Of a stretch of DNA of 64,000 bases, positions 8,414-17,100 are shown one piece after another. The notes beneath the pieces were generated by a model. The model was not told the origin of the DNA. It made no database searches and was given only the letters and a program-made list of their open reading frames with translations. Every line of letters starts with the position of its first letter. The stretch's first letter is position 1. A program made the translations under genes and the position numbers. Origin of the DNA: Gemmatimonadaceae bacterium (GTDB taxonomy: Bacteria > Gemmatimonadota > Gemmatimonadetes > Gemmatimonadales > Gemmatimonadaceae); the NCBI GenBank assembly GCA_016742275.1, contig JACVCD010000021.1, positions 31,712-95,711 on the forward strand, given 5' to 3'.

Positions 8414-9696
8414 CGCTCGCCAAGAGTCTCGTGCTGATGCGACGGATGTTCGCCGCACTGGTCCTGTTGTGTGCGTTTATGCCCCGTGCAGAGGCGCAGC
8501 ACTTGCTGCTGCCCATGGATGACGCGCAGCGCAATCACCTCAAGGCCTATGGGGTGACCTATACGGCCATCAAGAATGGGCAGAAGGCGGAGTGGTTCCT
8601 CAACTATCGGGGCGGAGCATTCCTGCTTCCCGATGCACCAGACATCCGTAAGCGTGCCGCTCTCGACGGTGTCTCCATCGAGCCGTGGACCGATGCGGAC
8701 GTTGCCCGTGCACGCGCCGAGCTTGCCGGTGGCAACATGGATGCCGTGGTCCTCGAGCGGGCGCCGCGTGTTGCCATCTATCGTCCGGTGGACCAGCCAC
8801 CCTGGGACGATGCCGTCACGCTCGCCCTGACCTATGCCGGCATCGACTTTGTGTCGGTGTGGGACGACGATGTCATGCGCGGCGACCTGTCCAAGTACGA
8901 CTGGGTGCACCTGCATCACGAGGATTTCACGGGGCAGTACAACAAGTTGTACCTCGCCTATCGTGATGCGCCGTGGTTCATCGCGCAGCGGGAACGCGAT
9001 CTGTCGACGGGGCGTCGCTTCGGCAAGAACGATGTGCCGGCTCTCAAGAAGGCCGTGGCCGACAACATTCGTGGTTTCGTGGAGCGCGGTGGATTTCTCT
9101 TCGCCATGTGCGGAGCTACTGAATCACTGGATCTCTCCATCGCGTCATTTGCGGTGGACATCGCCGGTCCGTTCTCCGATGGTTCGCCGCCGGCGCCCGA
9201 TGCGGATGCGCGTCTCGACTGGACGCGTGCGCTCGCCTTTCAGGGTGCGCATGTGGAACCGTCGCCATACGTAAACGCGCTCAGCGATATCGATGGCCAT
9301 CAAGTCAACGTGCCGTCCCGTCGACAGCCGCTCGGTGCCTTTACGCTGTTCGGATTCTCGGCCAAGCTCGATCCAGTGGCCACCATGCTGGTGCAGAATC
9401 ATCGCACGGTGGTGCCCGATTTCTATGGCGTGACCACGAGCTTCAATCGTGCCGTGGTGAAGAGCGGCGTAACCGTGCTCGCGCAGGAAGAGGGCGCACC
9501 GTGGACCAAGTACCTGCACGGTGACTACGGCAAGGGTTCGTGGACCTTCCTCGGTGGCCATGATCCGGAAGATCCGCAGCATGCCATTGGCAGCGCGCCG
9601 ACAGATCTGTCGTTGCATCCCAACTCGCCGGGCTATCGTTTGATTCTCAACAACGTGCTCTTCCCGGCCGCGAAGAAGAAGCCACGCAAGACCTGA
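8407..9696 (+). CDS. Exported protein with probable class-I amidotransferase-like fold
   Basis: The protein has 429 residues. The N-terminal signal (MFAALVLLCAFMPRAEAQ) predicts export. The central region has a Rossmann-like alternation (RVAIYRPVDQPPWDDAVTLAL, YDWVHLHHEDFTGQ, FVERGGFLFAMCG) resembling amidotransferase/ThuA-like domains, with Cys in FAMCGATESLD near residue 237 and a late LGGHDPEDPQH. From memory, related proteins have been labelled 'asparagine synthetase B', but I see no adenylation or synthetase motif, so I do not adopt that name. It ends the envelope operon and may act on or sense a wall or glycan component; that is inference. Start at ATG 8407; ATG 8449 is an alternative. 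Confidence 0.6.
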   Translation: MLTLAKSLVLMRRMFAALVLLCAFMPRAEAQHLLLPMDDAQRNHLKAYGVTYTAIKNGQKAEWFLNYRGGAFLLPDAPDIRKRAALDGVSIEPWTDADVARARAELAGGNMDAVVLERAPRVAIYRPVDQPPWDDAVTLALTYAGIDFVSVWDDDVMRGDLSKYDWVHLHHEDFTGQYNKLYLAYRDAPWFIAQRERDLSTGRRFGKNDVPALKKAVADNIRGFVERGGFLFAMCGATESLDLSIASFAVDIAGPFSDGSPPAPDADARLDWTRALAFQGAHVEPSPYVNALSDIDGHQVNVPSRRQPLGAFTLFGFSAKLDPVATMLVQNHRTVVPDFYGVTTSFNRAVVKSGVTVLAQEEGAPWTKYLHGDYGKGSWTFLGGHDPEDPQHAIGSAPTDLSLHPNSPGYRLILNNVLFPAAKKKPRKT

Positions 9697-9748
9697 GTAC
9701 CGTCGTATCGCAAAGGGCGTGGGAAGTAAGGGTGCAGGGCGCACAACA

Positions 9749-12289
9749 ATGGGTGAAGCGCGGCTGAGCAAACCGGCCGCGCAAGCCGTGCGCACGCAGA
9801 TCATGCTGCACGGTGGCAATGAGGTGTGTTTTGTCTGCACCGTCGAGAAAGACGGGACCATTGCCAGTGCGCGCAAAGTCGCTGCCGGTGATGTGAGCAG
9901 CGTGCTCGCATTGCCTGGGGTGGCAGAGCGCGGGCAGCTGCTGCTGCACAATCATCCCTCGGGTGATCTCACACCAAGCGATGCGGACCACGAAGTCGCA
10001 TGCCGGTTGCATGGCAATGGCGTGGGGTTTGCCATCTGCGACAATGGCGCAACGCGCGTGTATGTCGTGGCCGAGGTGCCTTCGCAGCGTGCCAAGGTGC
10101 CGGTGTCGCTCGATTCCGTGCACGACACACTGGGCCCCGATGGACTGATTGCCCAGGCCATGCAAACGGTGCATGGCGCGCGCGACTACGAAGACCGGCC
10201 GAGTCAGCGGGACATGGCAGCTGCCGTAGCGGAACGCTACAACAGGGGCGGAGTGGCGCTGCTCGAGGCGGGAACCGGTGTTGGCAAATCACTCGGCTAT
10301 CTGATTCCGGCGCTGCGTTGGTCAGCGGCCAATGGCGAGCGCACGGTGGTGAGCACGAACACCATCACGCTGCAGGAGCAGTTGGTCGCCAAGGATTTGC
10401 CATTTCTCAAGCGCGCACTGACCGATCAACCCGTGTCGTTTGCGTTGCTCAAAGGTTGGCGGAATTACCTCTGTCTCAATCGTCTCGAGCAAGCCAGCGG
10501 TGCGGGTGCGGCGTTGTTTGAAGATGGATTGTCGGCGGACATCGAACGTATCGCCGAGTGGGCGAAGCACACACAGGATGGTTCGCTGGCGGATTTGCCG
10601 TCGCCACCGCGTCCCGATGTGTGGGATGAGGTGAGCGCGGAGCCCGATTTGTGCGGCCGCATGAAGTGCACGCACTACAACGACTGCTTTCTGTTCAAGG
10701 CGCGAAAGGACGCCGCAGCGGCTGATGTGGTGGTGGTCAATCATCACTTACTACTCAGTGATGTGGCGGTGCGTCGTCAGGTGCAGAACTGGGAAGATTC
10801 AGCAGTGCTGCCGGCCTATCGTCGACTAGTGATCGATGAAGGTCATCATCTCGAGGAAGCGGCTGGGGCGCACCTCGGCAACAGTGTCACGCGGCGTTCG
10901 CTGGCGCGGTTGTTTGCACGCCTCGAACGACGCGGTCGTGGTCTGCTTCCCACGTTGGTGTCGCGATTGGTAGGCAAGAAGGACCTGCTCAGCACCGCGA
11001 GTCTCGATCTGATCGAGAGCGGGTTGTTCTCGAGTACCGTGACGGCGCGCGACCGCTCGCACCTGTTGTTCGAGTTGCTGTCTGCGGTCCTCGAGCAGGA
11101 TGGCGTAGCCGTGCTGCGTCTGACTCCGGCGTTTCATCAGCATCCGCTGTGGCTCGCTGGCATCGCCAGTACACTCGGTGAACTGCTCACGGAAATCGAT
11201 GCGCTGGGCTCAGGGCTCGAAGTGGTGCGTGATCGCTTCGAAAGCGATCGCACGCGCGCGCAGGAAATGGAGCCACTGCTGAACGAGATCCGCGCAGTGA
11301 TTCGGCGACTGCAGACGGCCGGTGATGGATTGGGGAAGGCCCTCAATCCCACTGATGAAGGGCCGCCGATGGTGCGTTGGATGGAGTTTCAGGGAAAGCC
11401 GTCACCGCAAACGGGTGAGCGCAATGTGGCGGTCCACTGCGTGCCGCTCGATCTCGCTCCTGTGCTGCGCGAAGATCTGTTCGAACGCGTCGAATCTGCC
11501 GTCGTGACCAGCGCCACGCTGGCCACGGACGGTGGTTTCACATTTCTCGAGCGTCGACTCGGCATCGACAGCGCGAAGCGTGAGAAGGCGAGTGCCATTT
11601 TCCCTTCGCCATTCGACTATCCACGTCAGGCACTGCTGGTCGTGCCCACCGATATACCGGCACCCAACGAAGATGCGCGCACGCATTTCGCTGGCGTATC
11701 GCGACATCTGGTCGATCTCGCGTCGGCCAGTGACGGTGGGCTCTTTGGCCTCTTTACCAGCCATCGCGATGTGCGTGAGATGGCAGAGTGGTTGCGTCGC
11801 GAAGGGCACGCCGGGAAGTGGCCGTTGCTGGTGCATGGTGAAGAATCGCGCGATGTGCTGCTGCAACGCTTCCGTGATTCGGGGCGCGCGATTCTGCTCG
11901 GCACCGCCACCTTCTGGGAAGGCATCGATGTTCCGGGTGATGCACTGCGCGGACTGCTGATTGCCAAGCTGCCATTCCGTGTGCCAACGGAGCCTGTGGT
12001 CGCCGCTCAGTGTGAGTCCATCGAAGCGCGAGGTGGCAACAGCTTCATGGAGTTCATGCTGCCGCATGCTGCCCTGCGTCTCAAACAGGGCTTTGGTCGA
12101 CTCATTCGTACGGGGACCGACGCGGGCGTTGTCGTGCTGAGTGATCCACGCGTAATGACCAAACGTTACGGGCGAGCCTTGCTCGATGGATTGCCACCGG
12201 CACGACGCGTGACCGGCGCATGGGGTTCGGTCGTGGGACAGGTGTCTGGGTTCTACGAAGCTCGGGCAAGAGACCGGAGTCGCCGGTAG
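9749..12289 (+). CDS. DinG/XPD-type Fe-S DNA helicase with N-terminal JAMM (RadC-like) domain
   Basis: The protein has about 846 residues. Residues 1-115 form a JAB/JAMM domain with the metal motif HNHPSGDLTPSDAD (H-x-H-x7-S-x2-D) near 70-83, as in RadC C-terminal domains. The helicase part follows: Walker A EAGTGVGKSLGY near 175, an Fe-S cluster region with Cys in NYLCLNR, CGRMKC and NDCF (about 241-312), the Walker B/DEAH variant DEGHH near 361, and C-terminal motifs TATFWEGIDVPG and KQGFGRLIRTGTD. DinG-family enzymes unwind 5'-tailed DNA, D-loops and R-loops. The JAMM fusion suggests a metal-dependent peptidase or structural role on DNA. ATG 9749 is preferred to GTG 9719. It stands alone as one transcription unit. 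Confidence 0.88.
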   Translation: MGEARLSKPAAQAVRTQIMLHGGNEVCFVCTVEKDGTIASARKVAAGDVSSVLALPGVAERGQLLLHNHPSGDLTPSDADHEVACRLHGNGVGFAICDNGATRVYVVAEVPSQRAKVPVSLDSVHDTLGPDGLIAQAMQTVHGARDYEDRPSQRDMAAAVAERYNRGGVALLEAGTGVGKSLGYLIPALRWSAANGERTVVSTNTITLQEQLVAKDLPFLKRALTDQPVSFALLKGWRNYLCLNRLEQASGAGAALFEDGLSADIERIAEWAKHTQDGSLADLPSPPRPDVWDEVSAEPDLCGRMKCTHYNDCFLFKARKDAAAADVVVVNHHLLLSDVAVRRQVQNWEDSAVLPAYRRLVIDEGHHLEEAAGAHLGNSVTRRSLARLFARLERRGRGLLPTLVSRLVGKKDLLSTASLDLIESGLFSSTVTARDRSHLLFELLSAVLEQDGVAVLRLTPAFHQHPLWLAGIASTLGELLTEIDALGSGLEVVRDRFESDRTRAQEMEPLLNEIRAVIRRLQTAGDGLGKALNPTDEGPPMVRWMEFQGKPSPQTGERNVAVHCVPLDLAPVLREDLFERVESAVVTSATLATDGGFTFLERRLGIDSAKREKASAIFPSPFDYPRQALLVVPTDIPAPNEDARTHFAGVSRHLVDLASASDGGLFGLFTSHRDVREMAEWLRREGHAGKWPLLVHGEESRDVLLQRFRDSGRAILLGTATFWEGIDVPGDALRGLLIAKLPFRVPTEPVVAAQCESIEARGGNSFMEFMLPHAALRLKQGFGRLIRTGTDAGVVVLSDPRVMTKRYGRALLDGLPPARRVTGAWGSVVGQVSGFYEARARDRSRR

Positions 12290-12312
12290 AGCATTGCGTT
12301 GGTCAACTCCTT

Positions 12313-12376
12313 ACTCGAAACTTCAACACAGAACCCAGCACTGATCGGTTCTGAGTAGAGAGTTGGAGTCTCGAGT
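12313..12376. repeat. Imperfect intergenic inverted repeat
   Basis: ACTCGA at 12313-12318 pairs with TCGAGT at 12371-12376. The arms continue with ACT/AGT, CAAC/GTTG and AGAACC/GGTTCT, interrupted by a bulge of about seven bases on the 3' arm. CAAC/GTTG flanks may extend it outward. It lies between the helicase stop and the FAH gene start. It may be a terminator for the helicase gene or a palindromic repeat element. Confidence 0.55.
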
Positions 12377-12412
12377 GTTGAGATACACTCCCCGCCTTCA
12401 TACCAGTCTCCC

Positions 12413-13030
12413 GTGCAAACACCCTCGAAGATCGTCTGCGTTGGTCGCAACTACGTGGCCCACGCCAAGGAAATGGGCAACGATGTGCCGAAGGAGCCGC
12501 TGCTGTTCCTCAAGCCACCGTCGTCCATCATTCGCGAAGGCCAGTCCATCGTGCTGCATCCGGTGTCATCGCACGTGGAATTCGAGGGTGAAATCGCAGT
12601 CGTGATTGGCACTCGGCTTTCGAAGGCCAAGAGCGAAGACGAAGCGCGTGCGGCCATCGGCGGCATTGTCGCGCTCAACGATGTCACGGCGCGCGATCTC
12701 CAGCGCAACGATGGGCAGTGGGCGCGAGCCAAGGGACTCGACACCTTCTGTCCTGTGGGAACTCCGGCACCCGCGCCAGCAGACCTGGAAACCATTCAGC
12801 TGGTGACACGTGTCAACGGACAGGTAGTGCAGGAAGCGACAGGTGCGGACATGGTGTTCAAGATCCCGTTCCTGCTTCACTACATCTCGCAGTACCTCAC
12901 GCTCGAGCCGGGTGATTTGGTGGCCACGGGCACACCGGCGGGGACCCGTCCACTCGTCCCTGGCGACGTGGTCGAGGTGGAACTGGTGGGGTTGAGTCGG
13001 GTCTCAAACCCTGTCGTTGCGCCCGCCTAA
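12413..13030 (+). CDS. Fumarylacetoacetate hydrolase (FAH) family protein
   Basis: This is a single-domain FAH protein of 205 residues that starts at GTG 12413 with MQTPSKIVCVGRNYVAHAKE. The family's acidic metal-binding residues are visible in HVEFEGEIAVVIG near residue 45, and NDVTARDLQ near 87 and GDLVATGTPAGT near 170 are also characteristic. Members cleave or isomerise 2-oxo acids or acylpyruvates with Mg2+ (for example YcgM-like acylpyruvases or oxaloacetate tautomerases). The exact substrate cannot be read from the sequence. It is short for a fumarylacetoacetase proper, which has an extra N-terminal domain. The neighbours give no pathway. Confidence 0.88.
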   Translation: MQTPSKIVCVGRNYVAHAKEMGNDVPKEPLLFLKPPSSIIREGQSIVLHPVSSHVEFEGEIAVVIGTRLSKAKSEDEARAAIGGIVALNDVTARDLQRNDGQWARAKGLDTFCPVGTPAPAPADLETIQLVTRVNGQVVQEATGADMVFKIPFLLHYISQYLTLEPGDLVATGTPAGTRPLVPGDVVEVELVGLSRVSNPVVAPA

Positions 13031-13039
13031 CGTGATCCT

Positions 13040-13059
13040 GGAGCGCCTCAGGGCGCTCC
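13040..13059 (+). terminator. Hairpin after the FAH gene
   Basis: GGAGCGCC (13040-13047) pairs with GGCGCTCC (13052-13059) around a TCAG loop, ten bases after the FAH stop codon. No T-tract follows, so termination would be weak or factor-assisted. Confidence 0.45.
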
Positions 13060-13099
13060 CAAGCCCGTCACAGGCTGGAAAACCGACTATCTTTACCAG

Positions 13100-14137
13100 A
13101 TGACGACACGCGTTCCCCCCAATTCGCCAGAGGGCGAGCACGAGTCGCCCACACAGGGCGGGGCGGGGGAACGCGGTGCCCGCAAAAGCGGTCGTGGACC
13201 GCTCGGTCGGCGATTGCAGGGACTCCCTGATCGTGAGCGTCGGTCACCCAAGGTCGTTGCGTTCACGATCCTTCTGCACGTCGTAGTTGTGGCTGCGTTT
13301 ATTCAGGTCATTCCCATGGGATACGGCCTGAGCCGCTTCATGTCGTTCAAAAAGCGCGACACGCCGCAGGAACGACTCACGTTCGTCACGCCGACTGAAA
13401 CACCGAGGCCAGCTGTTGCCGAACGGCCGCGACAGGTGCGTGATGTGGCGCCCAGTACCGCGCCGACACCGAACGCGTTGCCCCCGGCTGCCACTCCGTC
13501 GGTTGCCACGCCGATTCGTCCGGCACCGGGTGATACGGGTAGTCGTCCACCGGCACACAACGGGGTTGGCGCACTCGATCCCAACGTGCGCGGCGTGCGT
13601 CCGGGTTACAACGACGAACGTGTGTGGCGTGGACCGGTGGGAAGCGGCGGCGGCGGCGGTGGAGGAGTGCAGGGCGATCGCGCCGACAACATTGGTGAAA
13701 TGATGCGCGGTGTCCTCATGGCGGCGCAGGATTCCGTTGACTCACTGGCGCGTGCACGTGGTCAGACCGGCCGTCAGCCTGGTGACTGGACCAAGACCGA
13801 TGGCAACGGCAATCGCTGGGGCTGGGATCAGCAAGGCATTCGCCTTGGCAAGGTGACCATTCCCAACGCTCTTCTCGGCTTATTGCCGATGAATGCTGCG
13901 ACGGCCGCACAGTTCTCAGCCAATCCATCCGCGATGAGCAGCGCGGCGCGTCTGTCGCAGTCACGTGCTGACATTCAGCGCATGTCGGCGCGTGGTATTG
14001 GCGAGGCTGAGTTCCGCCGTGTCGTGAAGGAAATGGATGCGCGGCGTGATACGGAACGTCGCGAGCGCCTGCGTGCACCGAGTGCCAGTGTGGCCGCGCC
14101 GGTGCGCACGGCCGACAGCAAGGAACCGCCGCGCTAA
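13100..14137 (+). CDS. TonB-like, Pro-rich single-pass membrane protein of unknown function
   Basis: The protein has 345 residues. A basic cytoplasmic tail of about 50 residues precedes one membrane segment, VVAFTILLHVVVVAAFIQVI (about 52-71). A Pro/Thr/Ala-rich linker (100-165) and a Gly-rich spacer (GSGGGGGGG near 190) follow, then a soluble helical C-terminus. This topology resembles TonB or other energy-transducing proteins, but I see no recognisable TonB C-terminal domain (no YP motif). It converges on a large outer-membrane receptor-like gene, which makes an envelope role plausible. Function unassigned. Confidence 0.65.
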   Translation: MTTRVPPNSPEGEHESPTQGGAGERGARKSGRGPLGRRLQGLPDRERRSPKVVAFTILLHVVVVAAFIQVIPMGYGLSRFMSFKKRDTPQERLTFVTPTETPRPAVAERPRQVRDVAPSTAPTPNALPPAATPSVATPIRPAPGDTGSRPPAHNGVGALDPNVRGVRPGYNDERVWRGPVGSGGGGGGGVQGDRADNIGEMMRGVLMAAQDSVDSLARARGQTGRQPGDWTKTDGNGNRWGWDQQGIRLGKVTIPNALLGLLPMNAATAAQFSANPSAMSSAARLSQSRADIQRMSARGIGEAEFRRVVKEMDARRDTERRERLRAPSASVAAPVRTADSKEPPR

Positions 14138-14154
14138 TCGCTGGCGATCCGCCC

Positions 14155-17100
14155 TTAAGGCGGTGGACCAACGCCGGCGGATGAGCCGTCATCCGCAAAG
14201 AACCATCGAGGCCAGCGCTGCGGATCCGGTGTCGGCTGGTAGGCCATGATCATCTTGATGATCTGTGGCATCACATCCAGCTGCATCGGGGTGAGAATCT
14301 GTCGCACGGGGTCCTGCTGCGCCCAGAACCGACGCTGATAGGCAAACTCCGTTGCACGAATGTCGCTCAATGCGGCCGCTACATCGAACGGACGCTGCAA
14401 CGCAGACAGGCGAGCCGCGAGCGGATGATAGAGCGCACGGGCTTCCTGCTGGAACACCGAATCGGCGGTACGCAGTCGATCGATCTGATCGCGCGTGAGG
14501 AAGAGTGTGTCGGAGAATGCGAGCAGCACGCGGTGCACGCTCGACACCTGACGCGTGAGCACCCGCTGCATGTCTTCGACCGTTGGTGACTGCCATGTGC
14601 CATTGCGGCGCACCGGCTCCAATGTGCGCGCCAAACGCTGCTCGGCAATAGGCCGCGTGAAATCGAGTGAGAAGTCGAGCGCTACACGGAATGGTGTACG
14701 CAGCAGTGTATTGCCTGGACGTGTGCTGCCGAATCGCGGATTCACCGCATAGTCGAATCGCTCACCATTGCCATCGAAACCCCGCGGAACGAGCAGGACA
14801 GGATCCGGCGCCGCGGGATTGCCCCATCCGCGGGGATTGTCGCCATTCAGCAGCAGGTCGGCACCGCTGGCGAGATTTTCGATGTTCAGTGCCGCGCGCA
14901 GTCTACGACCGGCCACTTGCATTGGGACATCAAAGTCGAGCCGCGCATTTGATGAGAGTGTCCATGGCCCCGAGCATCCCTGACGTGTGGCTACGCGACC
15001 CAGCTGTGATTCGAGGCATCGACGCACATGTGGGTCTGCGCCTTGCAAAAGAGCCTGCATGGCTGCCGCACGTTCCGGCATGCGATCGACCGCGGGATCG
15101 AACACGAAAGCGCGATCACCTGGTGTGCCATCACCATCAATGTCCCCACGTACGATGGGCGTGAATGGCAGTCCGGATTGCAGACGGGTGAAGAGCGTGA
15201 ACGTCCCCAGTCGACGTGGCATGGGATACGCGGCCTGCAACTGCATGATGTGGCGTGCATCGCTCACACCACGGGCCCATTCGATGGCGCGTGGGTCGCC
15301 GTAGTTGCCACCATCAGCACCGCGATACTGTTGGCGCACGCTCTGCAATGTCCAGGTCAGAGCGTAGTACTGCGTGCGCCAGCGAAACATGTCGGTGGTG
15401 AGACCGAAGGACAGTTGCCCCGCTTCCGAACGAAGATCGCTGCGTACTTCGTGCACCAGACCGAGTGCATCGTCGACGCGACTGGCGCGTGGAGAGACCG
15501 CTCCGGACCGCGAATCGATTGATCCAGGCGAGACATAGATCGCTCGTCCTTCGTCACTGAGCGTGAACACCGGTGTGCCGATGAGATTGCGATCGACCAC
15601 ACTCGGCAACGCACGATTGATTGCGCCCATGACTTCGACCCGCCCGAGGAACGGACCGACATTGCGCGCGTAGTTCACATAGCCGCGCCACGCACTGGGC
15701 ACATCGTATTGCGGTGACAGCGTACGAAGTGACGCCACACGCTGGCCAAGTCCTGAGCCATCACGACATTGTGTCGGTTGCGATGGCGCGCCGGACGAAT
15801 TCCATGGCGCGAGAGGTGCAGCATCACCCACACAGAGCAGGGAAATGGCATTGGCTGCATCACCCGATTCGCGCAGGTCGGCAAGCGTGCCCGCGGAATA
15901 GAGATCGCGGAATTCGCCGATGCCTGCGCGTAGCACGCCCATGGTGGGTCGTACGACCGTGCCGTAGGAGGCGTTCATCTGTGCGCTGCGCGGATCGCCT
16001 CGCCCGACGTTCCAGGTCACACCGAGCCGAGGACTGGCGTGCACACGTGCAATCGATGGTGTGGACGCGCCGTCCATCATGTTGCCTTCCACGCGCACAC
16101 CAGACAACACATGAACTGATGGAGAGGCCCGCCACTGGTGCGAAAGGGCCAGTGCGCTGTTCCATGCAGTGCCCGAACGAACGGGTTGGCTGATAGTGCG
16201 TGTGTAAAGCGCGGGAACACCGTTGGCATAGTCGGCGAGTGAGGCGAAACGCCACGTACCGAACGCATCGGGCACGCTGGCGTCACGCACTCCGTCGGCG
16301 CGAAGCCAGGCAATGGCCTTGAAGCGATGCGCCGCCGCACCGGGAACACCCGGGGCATCTCGGCCGGCCAGCCATGCCCATTCGCTGGCCCCTTCGGCGG
16401 TCCAGCCATTGCGATCACGGCCAGCCATTGGCGACGCACCCAGTACAGCGAGCCCACCGTTCTCCATGTCGGTGACTACAAGGGCGGTCGGCTCGATGCC
16501 CCGCGACTGTGTGTTCGATTGGGTATGCGTCAGTGCGAGACGGTTTTCGTTGAAAGCCGAGAGGCGTCGAACCGTTCGCTGATTGAGCAATTGTACATTG
16601 AGCGCCAGGTCTGACTGACGCATCGTGGAATTGGGAGACAACTGCGGTGACGCGCCGATCCCGTTGCGCAGCGTACCAGATGCGAATGTCGTGAGTGCCA
16701 GCACACGAGTGGTGTCGCGTGTGTCATCGAGGCGACCGAGTATGCTCCAGGTATCCGTGCTTCGAGTGAGTGCGTTGCCTGGTGCTGGACCTTGTGTGCC
16801 GTTGAGCGCGAGCAAACGCGCTGCACTATCCGGCACCAGTCCGACTGCACGCAGTAGTGTCGGGTCAGCATCAACGAGCGTAGTCGGATCCGATGCCGTG
16901 CGCGCATAATCGGCACTCACGTTGTAGGTAAGCGCGCGGCGAATGGCTTCACCGTCGGCGCTGGCAGATAGTCGCGCCATGCCTGCTGTGGCACCGCTTG
17001 CGCGACCAATGTGATCACTCGCCTGCAGAAGCTCAGGACTCAGTGTGCCCCACATACGTCGTCGCTGTATATCGCGATTGCCCGCCGCGAGACGGACATC

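Noticed and set aside
8407..9696. Naming this gene asparagine synthetase B
   Set aside because: There is no N-terminal catalytic Cys at position 2 and no synthetase ATP-pyrophosphatase motif, and the protein carries a signal peptide.
14149..14163. Short CCGCC/GGCGG palindrome between convergent genes as a terminator
   Set aside because: The stem is only five bases and overlaps the receptor gene's stop codon; too weak to list.
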